Shown here: one piece after another, positions 48,491-58,280 of the stretch
Layout of the letters: every line of letters starts with the position of its first letter
Position numbering within the stretch: position 1 is the stretch's first letter
NCBI GenBank assembly: GCA_029953675.1
Contig: JAMWBK010000008.1
Span: forward strand, 641,001-705,000
DNA from: Rhodosorus marinus
Taxonomy: Eukaryota > Rhodophyta > Stylonematophyceae > Stylonematales > Stylonemataceae
DNA: 64,000 bases
Direction of reading: 5' to 3'
Made by a program: the position numbers and the translations under genes
Notes under the pieces: model-generated
The model's input: only the letters and a program-made list of their open reading frames with translations
What the model was told of the DNA's origin: nothing
Databases searched by the model: none

Positions 48491-51400
48491 ATGAGAGTAT
48501 TGGGTGGAATGAGAAAGCGTTTGTGGTGTGTTTGCTTGGCTTTTGCTCTGCTGTGGGCTTTGTGCAATGCTCAAAATGCGTCTTGCGAACTCGTTGACCT
48601 CACACTGTCTGGAGTTGGTAATGAAGTGATTTCTCGGGATATTGAGGTGGACACGAACAACAATGACAATGTTTTCGTCAGCCTGGTCGGAAGTTTGGTT
48701 TTTGAAAGGGGCCAGGAGTGCTTTCAGCTGAAGCTGAACGCAAGCGTTGTCGCAGATGTGGTTGTTTCTACTTGCACGAGATCTACCTTCAACACAACTC
48801 TCATCATGCTCAAGGAATCTCCGACTGAAATCCAGGAACAGTTCGCGGGTGACACATTGGTGAACCGCTTTGACCCCACTTGCGGAGGGTCGGAAGGTAT
48901 AATGCGGTCAACTGTTGAATATCGCACTGTGGACGAGGAAGAGTTTCTGTATCTTGTTGTTACTGGGTGGGAAGGAGCCAAAGGAGACGCGACGGTTAGT
49001 TTTAGTGTAAAAAGGGCTGAACCACTCCAGATCTCATGGGGCTTAGATAGAATTGACCAGAGGTGAACTGCTCATCTCAAAGCTTGCTTCAACGTTTTTG
49101 GTGCGCGTTTCAAAACGATCGCAAGTTGCTCAAAATCTTGCTTGTGACTACCAGGAACCTTCCAAGAGACAATATTTCATCTTTATCGAGGGGCGGCGAT
49201 GGTGTATTCGTTTATGTAGTAGACTCAGGGGTTAATCCGACGCACTCGGAATTTCTGGCTACGGATTCGACAACGGGTGGCTCGCGGGCATCCGTAGGAA
49301 AGAGTTTTGTTGCGGATTCGGACCTACCAGATTGCACCGGTCACGGCACGCATGTAGCTGCTTTAATCGCAGGTAGAACTCTGGGAGTAGCACAGAGCGC
49401 CTCAATTATTGCGGTTAAAGTTTTGAGATGTGACAATAGGGTAAGTACTTCGCCGTTAGCTCGCGTGCGAGAAGGACGCTTTGAATACTCCCTCTGTAGC
49501 TAGAAGTTTCCCTTGCGAAGCGAGGTTGAAAGGCCAACAAGAGGCTCTCTCTTTACCTTGTTCAGGGGGAGAAAACGGCGCTGCTGGCAGCCATAGATTG
49601 GATCCTTGAAGATATCAAGGAAGCTCGGAAGGGAGCTGCTCTTGTTGTCATGTCTGTACTTTCGGAATTTTCAGAGGCTCTTAACGCAAAGGTCAACGAG
49701 ACGTTGATTCAGAACGATGTACCTGTCGTGGCTGCGGCGGGAAATTTTATCGAACCAGATGAATCGAGTGATTCATGTTCGTCGTCGCCTGGATCCCTTG
49801 CAGGAGTGATTTCGGTCTCAGCTTCCACCACATTAGACCGCCGCGCAGTCTTCTCAAAGTACGGGAGATGTACTGATATTTATGCACCGGGTAAGGAAGG
49901 TAGAAATCTTCGGATTCGGGGTTTTCTGTTTGAGCGAGAAGCTACCTTGTGGAGTGTACTTCGCTGCACTCCCAGATATTCCTATTTCGAATTTCCCACC
50001 TTAAGATACACGTTCTCCCGATCTTTAGGGGTTGGCATTCTTTCCGCATTTCACACGGGTGACTATGCGACGCGCGTGATTGACGGAACATCCCAGGCTT
50101 CGTCGTTTGTCGCCGGAGCTGTAGCCCGTCTCCTTTCCACAAATCCAAGGATGAATGCTACGAATATTCCGCCGGCGATCCTCTCAATGTCAACAAAGGA
50201 CGTACTCGACCTGAATACCGGCAGTTCTGACGCAAATCGATTGCTGTATGTTAGAGACATACCGAATTTTCCAGTGGAGGTATACTTCAGTCTTTTCGAG
50301 TTCTTGTACTTGCCTATGAACTTAGCACGCTAAGACATCCTTTGATTTTTTTGACGCTTTCTGCAGAGACCACCTCAAGGATGGTATCATATTTACTTTG
50401 GCTTCCAACTTAGTAGCCAGCGAAACTGCTCCGACGATTTCAACGCAGGGCTAGCGAGCACCCTTAGGAGATGGCTGATTGATCATGACGCGCCTTTCTC
50501 CAGGGCGCGAGTGTTCAGCTGCGCGGAGAGTTTCAACCCGCAACCCGGGACTTCTGAGTTGCTTCAGGACGAGGTGAGTTGTTTGATTCCTCCATCTCTG
50601 TGTTTACAAGGTTGAATGTATCCTCGTAACTCGAAGTGCTAAGCGCATCGCTATCGACGAGCTGTGCTGAGGATCAGCCCAGAGCTGCTTCAGGGAAAAA
50701 GCCTGACCAAAGCATTATATCTCCACCGTTTGATATTATCAGTACATGCTTGACGTCCAATTCGAAGTGGGGGTGGCTAACAAACAATCGAGCGTAACTT
50801 TCGAAACGATAAATGATACTATGGAATCAGAGGACCTGCAAGACAGTATGTCCCTGGAGAGGGAAGTAGAGATTGTAGCGGTTGCGGCGCTGCCGTGGGT
50901 GGTCGATAGCAGGATGTTTCAGTTTTGGGCGGCTCCTTTACTGCCTGGAACTTCGAACACCACATCTGTTGGGTCAATTGTCGGAATCGTTTTGGCTTCT
51001 GTGACAGCATTCATCGCGTTACTTCTTCTACTTTTGCTCGTTTTTCGATGGACGAAGCCAGCGGAAAGGGAAGACACGATTAGAAAAAGTGACAAAGAGC
51101 AGTTGTTGCTCCAGGAGTCGGGACAAAGTGATTCAGGATTTCCGCGTATGCCAACTCAAACCCAAACCAAAGTTCTCTTCGATTGCCGGTTTTCTGAAAT
51201 AAGCTCTTATCGACTCGCTTCTTTTTTGTGCACTACAGCTCCAATGGAGATGTTCCACCGGTCTGGTGGAGATCCACGCCCAACTTCAGAGAACATGAAC
51301 GATGGAAACACGGAGTTTGATGTTGTTTCCCTAGAGGGAGGAGAGGGGATGTTCCATAATGTTGGTAAGCCTCCACCACATTTGGACGTGTTCTTCGGAT

Positions 51401-51771
51401 AAATTCGAAACAAAAGCGGCTTGCTCACCCATTCCACACTGCCTTCCTGACTTCAAGGTGCCAATTTCTTTGGCGCAGCGGATCTGGGAGACTCCTTTGC
51501 GAGCATTCCCCTTAGCAACAGGTCGGAGATCAGCGAGAACTCTGATACCGGTGTGATAGACGGGCCGCTCCGGACAGACTCTTTCGGAGAAGAGGCATTT
51601 TTGCTTGGAGGCGGCTTATTCCAACGTGAGTCGTTTGTAGATACAGAGGGGATTGTTGAACCGGCCGCGATCACTTCTGACTCTGCCAAGAAGGCGAGCA
51701 GCGACAACTACCCCGAACCAAGTATACGGATGGACTCGTTTGAAGTTTTTCTGGACAACGAGTTTGTGTAA
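48491..51771 (+). CDS. Membrane-anchored subtilisin-like serine protease
   Basis: Type I membrane protease of family S8. Seven exons (48491-49062, 49155-49440, 49566-49890, 50029-50279, 50367-50573, 50743-51364, 51458-51771) give 858 aa. A signal peptide (RLWCVCLAFALLWALCNA) is followed by a ~140-residue beta-rich N-terminal region. The catalytic triad is complete: Asp214 in VVDSG, His254 in GHGTH and Ser416 in GTSQAS, with the oxyanion Asn in AAAGNF. WGLDRIDQRNLP matches the start of proteinase-K-like mature enzymes. After the protease domain come a ~130-residue luminal stretch, one membrane helix (about 624-648) and a Ser/Asp-rich cytosolic tail of ~210 residues. It may process secreted or wall proteins. 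Confidence 0.9.
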
Positions 51772-51824
51772 ATAAACTAATTGCAAAGGTGTGCTTTTCT
51801 CATGAAACACGTTATAGCCTAAAA

Positions 51825-51885
51825 ACCAAATCATCATCGTCGTCATCGTCGTCATCGTCGTCGTGATTTGCGACGATGATTTGGT
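51825..51885. repeat. Hairpin enclosing a TCG/TCA trinucleotide repeat
   Basis: ACCAAATCATC (51825-51835) pairs with GATGATTTGGT (51875-51885); between them run repeated TCG and TCA triplets that can extend the stem. It lies just past the protease stop, in the space between convergent genes, and could act in 3'-end formation. Confidence 0.65.
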
Positions 51886-52283
51886 CTCCGTATCATGACT
51901 GTGGGACGCTCGTGTTGGACACTATTCTCGAGCGGTGGATTCTCGCATACTCCATCTTAGTCGTCGTCATGGAGCAAGCGAACTTTCTCCCATGGAACGA
52001 GATGGGGCGCACAGTTCTGAACCCAAGAAATGGCGTAGTGAGCGCTTGGTCAAGGATATACCGCCGATACGGGGCCCTCAGACAATGCTCTCCTTTCTGT
52101 TGTAAGCCTGCAATCCTCGACATCAGATTTGCCAGGGGGCGCTCACTGTCCTTCGCAATGATCCGCACATGCGCATGTTGAGTAGAGGAAGACTCGTATT
52201 CATCTAATTTAGCATACTTTCAGAAGTTTAGAATATTACAGAGATTTGTGCGTATCAACTACGACTCTTCTTAGAAAGACAAG
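51886..52283. other. Intergenic between convergent genes
   Basis: Overlapping frames on both strands at 51876-52181 are not supported by composition or domains. Confidence 0.4.
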
Positions 52284-53892
52284 CTATTGGTCATAGCCAC
52301 CAATCGTAGAGTAGCCTTCCTTAACCGTTTCCATGACTGCGTTTGCACGCATTTCACGCTGCTCCTGCTTGTCTGCGTCGGCTGGGGCTAAGCTGGCCAT
52401 GTCCAATTCTTCACCAAACCAAAGGTTAACGGGGACATGCGCAACAACCTAAACATGCAAGAAGCGCGAGTCTGTCAGTTGATTTTACGGTTCTATCAGT
52501 GACTGCGGACAAGAAACGTACCCTCTTCTCGCCCATGACAACGTCCACTGTCTCCGGTGGGGGGAGCAGTCGGTACGTTGCAAGCGCCATGGGGAAGAAA
52601 TGAGTTGGCTTTCCGGATCGTGCAGCAACGAAGCGAATAGTCTCTATTGCGTCAGGATCAAACTTGCTGACTTCAACCTCGGAGGTCTCCTTCGATCTTC
52701 TATCACGTCCACCGCTGGGAGCGAGCCACAACACTTTGCCGCCCTTTAAAAGAAAGCCAAAACAAGGGTCAGCGCTTCTTGCGAAGGAGCTATGCCATAA
52801 AACGAAACACGCATCATGCTTACCTCGCGGAAGAGTTTGCCGACCTCTTGGATAGTCTTCTTGTTGTGGCTTTGCTTCTCAACCTTGAGCTCCGGTACAT
52901 CGTCCATATGCTTCTTTGAGTAGACAGTGACAATGTTCCTGCCAAGTGTAAACGGCACCGCGAGCAGATCCTCCCTGACACGGTCACCCTGTGGCAAGCA
53001 CACAGGAAACAAACTTGAGCTCAATGTTGGCAATGAACGCGTGCTGTTGGAGGGAGGCCCGTTTATGTTGATGTGTCTTACGGCCATGAATATCAGCTTC
53101 TCGCCTAGGGTGTTATCCAAGACTTGACGTAGGACACTATCAATGGCGTGAGGTTCCCCCTCAGATTGGTGATTTGAAAGAATAATCACGTTTTCGCCTT
53201 TCTCGAGATACGCCTCGATCTTTGCTATATTTTCCCTACCTGTCAATTGCGGAGGAATACCAATTTTCAGAAATAACATAGCTCAGACTTCTTGTCTTCC
53301 TAGGCTTCTATCTCACCCTCAACAATGGAATCTTCAAAATTGATGACCGGCTTCGCAAAATCCAGTCCGAACTGATAAAAGTCAAATGGTTCCCGAACGC
53401 TCTGGTGGAAGAGATCAAACTCGTATGGGGCCTGCATTTGGTTCATGCAGAGCTCCAAAAGCGTCGCAAAATACCGCAAAGTGATCTGATCAGCCGGCTC
53501 GGTGACCAACTTGGATTGCTCGACAGCCTGCAAAAGCCCACGATCAATTGCACTGGGGTCAGCCATCGCTCCGACCACTGATTCGTTGTTTCGAAGGACC
53601 ATGTAGATCGAGCAGAAGAAAAAGCAGTCTTACTCACCTTAGAATACGATTCATACCACTCCCCAATAATCATTGCGTACTGCTGAGGAATGACGCCGTC
53701 CTTCACAAGTTTATTCATCAAATCAGGAAGGCTTCCCCCGGCCTCCAGAAACTTCTTTATCGAACCCGTAGACGACGTCTCAGCCACACTCCTCGTCACC
53801 GTTCGTACCCGACTCGGTCTCCTCGCACTCACAGAAGGTAGACCCCTCCTGCTACCGCCCACCCCCGCTCCAAGAGACACAAACGCGCACAT
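52284..53892 (-). CDS. ATS1: Plastid glycerol-3-phosphate acyltransferase
   Basis: Soluble stromal acyl-ACP:glycerol-3-phosphate acyltransferase, the first step of plastid glycerolipid synthesis. Exons 53892-53638, 53527-53317, 53239-53082, 52988-52824, 52743-52522 and 52448-52284 join to 391 aa. The family marks are FDFYQFGLDFAKPVI, SNHQSEGEP (residues 177-185), LIFMAGDRV, GRNIVTVYSKKHM, WLAPSGGRDR and FDPDAIETIR. The N-terminus MCAFVSLGAGVGGSRRG is a plausible transit peptide with the early Phe of red-algal plastid proteins. The block-I aspartate of the acyltransferase HX4D signature is Glu184 here (His179 kept). It would supply phosphatidate precursors for galactolipids. Confidence 0.93.
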
Positions 53893-54560
53893 CCTTCTCC
53901 TATCCAACTCACCACACACACCAAACAAAAAAGCACCTCTTTATCAAAACCTTCGAGATCAAAAGCCCTCACTCTTTCACCCAACCACGCCTCCCCCACC
54001 CACCAAAAAACTCCCTAGCACAACTAACACCCTCATACACTCTTACGATAAAACAACACAGATTCTAAAACAGCCAGTTCTACTCCCAGTCTCATTCTCA
54101 CACACACTACCCCCACCGCCCTCATCCAACCACTGACGATCCCCGAAACGATCGATCGGCTGTTACTAAACCAACAAAAAAAAAAACACCCACTACAGAC
54201 CCAAAAACAGCTAAATTAGAAAAAAGTTGAAAATTCGATGTATTTTTGTAAGACACGTGTCTTATAGAAGTAGGGTTTTCAAGTAAAAAGTGTATGTGGA
54301 CCAATGAACGAAAGAATCAAGATTCTTAGTGACAGGTGGTAAATTTTAATTTGATATACAAAAGGAACTAATTTATGATTAGATTGATTTTGATAGGTGG
54401 GAGGATGTGGTCCACGGATACGGGGCGTGCCGGTTTTTTGATCGTTTTTTTTTTTTGTAGATGGGCGGAGGCTGTGGCCCGGGATGGCCTGGGACAGTTG
54501 GGACGGTATATCTAGTGGGACATGGCTTGGCATTTGACGGGGGTAAGGTTTTTTGGTGAG
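53893..54560. promoter_or_regulatory. Divergent skewed upstream region
   Basis: + strand A/C-rich 53893-54130 (leader of the acyltransferase), AT-rich 54140-54380, G/T-rich 54390-54560. The right half predicts a plus-strand transcript start near 54400, about 900 bp before the transporter ATG, so a 5' non-coding exon is possible. Confidence 0.45.
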
Positions 54561-55354
54561 AGGCGAGATTTCTGCCTGAAACGCCTCGTCATTTGTCTGA
54601 ACGTAATTTCTGCGTTTAAATAGTGCTCTTATCTCTTCATCCACTTGGGAGCCGCAATAGCGGTGTTGACATGGCCATAATCATCCTGTTTGAAATGTTG
54701 AGTTCGTTCACGTTCCCCGTGACGGACCCGGATCTGGCGCCCTGCGTCAATTAATCACAGGCTGGTTGTGTGTCTAGTCATCTCCTGGGTAGAAAAGATC
54801 CATGATCTAGAAATACTCGCTGAGCGAGAAGTGATCAAGGTGATGGTAGCTCCCTGTGCTCAACCTCTTGACCCTCGTTGTGGGTGACAGTTTCTCTCAC
54901 GATGGAGTTCTGAACGCAATGCTTCGGGCTCGCGTTGTGGTCGAGTTTAAAAAGCTCTCATGCCCCTTTTCAGCAACCCAAAAAAGTGTAAAGGCGACAA
55001 TTCTGAGGCTACAAAGTCTCCAGTATCCTACCACAGGGCATCAAAGATCTCCAGGTTGACAGCTTGACTAGCATCATGTCTGTTTTCGCTCACACCATCG
55101 AGACCGATATCAGTAAACTCTTTACTCTTAATCCTGTTTTTTTCTTTTTGGATAATATTTTGTTTTACGAAAGAAAAAGGGTGGGATGAGGTTGATTGCC
55201 ATTGCCGATTCGATTGCGATTGCTTGACCGTAGCAGAGCCAATCTTTGAAGGCAAAGCGAGCATTTGATCGCGTTGAATGGGTGGGCTAAGCTGGGGCTC
55301 GACTGGCAATATACATTGCAAGCCAATCGTATTTGAACTTGACCGGGATATACT
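54561..55354. other. Upstream of the transporter, no gene recognised
   Basis: Could hold an untranslated first exon or intron of the OPT gene. A minus-strand frame at 54279-54644 and a plus-strand frame at 54856-55059 were considered and not accepted. Confidence 0.35.
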
Positions 55355-58183
55355 ATGGGTGGTGGTGGGTCTGAGCCCGCAGGACCTTTTCAGGACTCAG
55401 AAAAGATGCCGTTGCTCACCCCCGTGGGGATGCGAGTGCCTGATGAGAGACAGTTTACACTTCGCGCTGTCTTCGTTGGCCTACTAATTGGAGTGGTTCT
55501 CTGCTTCAGCAATACTTATTTTGGATTGCAGACCGGTATGCATCTGTAGAAGCAGCGTAGGGTCGATGATTTAATTTGTTCCGCTGATTCCTCGTGTTAA
55601 ATGGCAATCGCTCTTTCAGGATGGGTCACGACTGGCTCCCTGCCAGCTGCATTGCTGGGTTATGCAGTAATGAAGGTCATTGGAGCTAAAAGCTTTTCCG
55701 CTAAGGAGAACTTGACGCTTCAAACTGTGGCGGTCGCGACAGCTACCATGCCACTTGCGGCTGGGTTCGCCCTTCAAATCTCAAGACAACAAGTTGAACG
55801 AAGAGCTCGTATTCACTTCTACACTATGCGTCTCCTATTGCACGTATAGATTCGTCGGTGTTCTCGTTGCCTTGATGGATCTGGGTGCTATCAAAGCACC
55901 AGGAAACTTCCACCTCTTCCTCTGGACAGCCTCAGTTTGTACTCTAGGAGTCTTCGTCGCCGTTCCAATGCGTAGGCAGGTACCTTCCCAGCCATAAGAA
56001 ACTTCAACGGGGTATTCCTTAGGCTAGCGAAACAAGAACATAGCCGAATGTCAACTATCGATGACATGAACCATCGACCAGAGCCCTTATCCTCGCTCTC
56101 TTGTTTCTTGTGAACGTCCTTCTCAGCTAATTGTTCGTGAAAAGCTCAAATTTCCTACTGGAACAGCAACCGCGACGATGATCAAGATGCTTCACGGACA
56201 CCATAGAGGTCCTGCTTGGCAGACAACTACTTCTTATCTGCTCGTAGCGCTCACCGTCTCAGCTGGAAATTTCTTGTTGAGCTACTTCATACCGCTCCTA
56301 TCCAACATGCCGATCCTAATGTACCTTTTCGGTAGTTGGGGAGTCACAGCATCGCGATGGGGCTGGACTTGGAGACCAACATTCTCCTACGTCGGTCAAG
56401 TACGAGCAAGAACAGCGAATGCTTTTTCAGACGAAAGCCAAAACTTGAACCTGACAGCGGTGTCTTTCACAACGCAGGGGATGATCATGGGCACCAATAC
56501 CGCACTCTCAGCTGGACTCGGTGCCGTCATTGGATGGTCAATCCTTGGTCCACTGGCTAGGGCTCAAGGATGGGCGCCTGGAACGATTATGTCTTTTGGG
56601 GATGGTGCTCAGGTAGGTCGATCGGAAGTGTCCTACATTAGCTCACACAACAACACTGCACCGTTTTCGATCTGGTTTCCATCGATCGGCGATCCCACTG
56701 TGGTCTGACTGACTGCTATCAAATCGGACATGAGCTGGTCAATTTTTTTTTTGCTGATCTAATTTCCACCCTCCTCTTCTATCTCCTGGCACAGGGCTGG
56801 ATTCTCTGGGTCTCCTTGTCCGTTATGACCTGCGAGGGTATTTCAAGCGCATTGATCTCTGGCTTGGTTGTGGATCGATCTCTAGATTCCGATGCTTTTG
56901 ATAGAAATGAAGATGCTTCAGATGAGGATGAGGTTCCATCTTGGCTCTGGCGGTGGGGGATTTTAGTAAGCTCGACAATCTGCATCGCCATCAATGCCTA
57001 TATTTTCAGAACGAAAATATGGCAGCTTGCATTTGCTGTTGTCATTGCGGCGTTAGTAACGCTTATCGCCCTGAGATCGATGGGCAAGACGGATTATAAT
57101 CCAGTGAGTGGTATGGGCAAGATTTCTCAGATCTTGTTCCTTCTAGTAAGAAGCAGAGGTAAGCATCAGAACACTTAAGGCAGCGATGCATACCTAAAGC
57201 AAACTGAGACTAATGAGAGGCTCCTCTTTTAGGCGGACATCGTGCGGTGATCGACAACCTCGTTGCTGGGGCAGTAGCTGAAGCCGGTGCCACGCAAGCT
57301 GGAGATCTTATGCAGGACCTGAAGGCCGGGTACCTGCTAGGGGCTTCGTCGTACATTCAATTCAAGGTAGTCGCATCTACAACTGCGCTTCGATTCAGAT
57401 ATGCAAATCGGTTGATGTGTTTTGCTCAAAATACATTCTTTACGTTGGCAACTACAGGCTCAGATGATCGGATCGATTGCGTCCGTTTTCGTCTCCCTCT
57501 TTGCGTTTGATCTCTACCGAAGCTTGTACACGATTCCGGGAAAATCCTTTCCTGTCCCCGCGAGTGCCATCTGGCGTGATATGTCTGAGCTATTGAATGA
57601 GGGAATAGGCAGCCTCGCACCTAGTGTTCTGCCTTTCGTAGTTCTCGGTATGCGGCTGAAAACGAAGCAACCCAAACGCTCCCAAAAATTCGCTGATGGT
57701 GTTGCCTTTCTTGAATCCCAAAATCCAGGTGGAGCTCTTGGGATCCTGCTTTCCCTTGCACAGGCCAAGTTTCCCAGAAAAGCTCATCTAATTCCAAGTG
57801 GAGTCGCGCTTGCTATTGGAATGTACCTTCCTCCGTACTGGACTATTCCAAGAGTAATAGGTGGTCTGGTAAGCTGCAGAAAATCGGTCCGCAGAAATTT
57901 TCATTTCTGCTGGTTAAACGGACTCTTCTGCTTCGCTCACCGTCAAAACCTGCCCCACTGTACGAAGGTCGTTTACCACTGGAAACAGCAAAGCCCCAGG
58001 TCTCATGCGAGTTACGCCGTCGTAGTTGCCTCCGGGTTCATCGTTGGCGAGGGAGTTCTCTCAATTGTCACAGCGGCCCTACACGCAACGGGCGTTCCGC
58101 CACTAAGCTGCTGGGGCTGTAGCAAGGAGTTGATCGACCTTGGCGTCTCTTTGTGTACAGGTTGTGAGCAGGTACTTGGTTGA
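55355..58183 (+). CDS. Oligopeptide/metal-chelate transporter (OPT/YSL family)
   Basis: Polytopic proton-coupled transporter that moves small peptides or metal-chelate complexes into the cytosol. Ten exons (55355-55535, 55620-55764, 55850-55979, 56127-56399, 56478-56612, 56795-57158, 57233-57366, 57458-57647, 57729-57868, 57968-58183) join to 635 aa. Conserved points in order: DERQFTLRAVFVGLLIGVV, CFSNTYFGLQTG, MPLAAGFVG, VREKLKFPTGTATA, GMIMGTNTALS, TDYNPVSGMGK, LKAGYLLGASSYIQFK, IPSGVALAIGMYLPP and VVASGFIVGEGV. Two introns (57648-57728 and 57869-57967) are multiples of three without stops, so a naive ORF would read through them. The stop lies 97 bp from the stop of the convergent HAP2 gene. 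Confidence 0.92.
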
Positions 58184-58280
58184 GGTAGGCTGTGAGAGAG
58201 GACCAAATCAAGCCTGTCGTCAGCCAAGCTCTTGGCGTTGCTATCCATTTGCTGAATGGGACACTGTGTTTATTTCTTAG

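Noticed and set aside
54279-54644. 121-codon minus-strand frame
   Set aside because: Opens with GTG and is largely opposite a G/T-rich leader; low-complexity Pro/Ser/Thr content.
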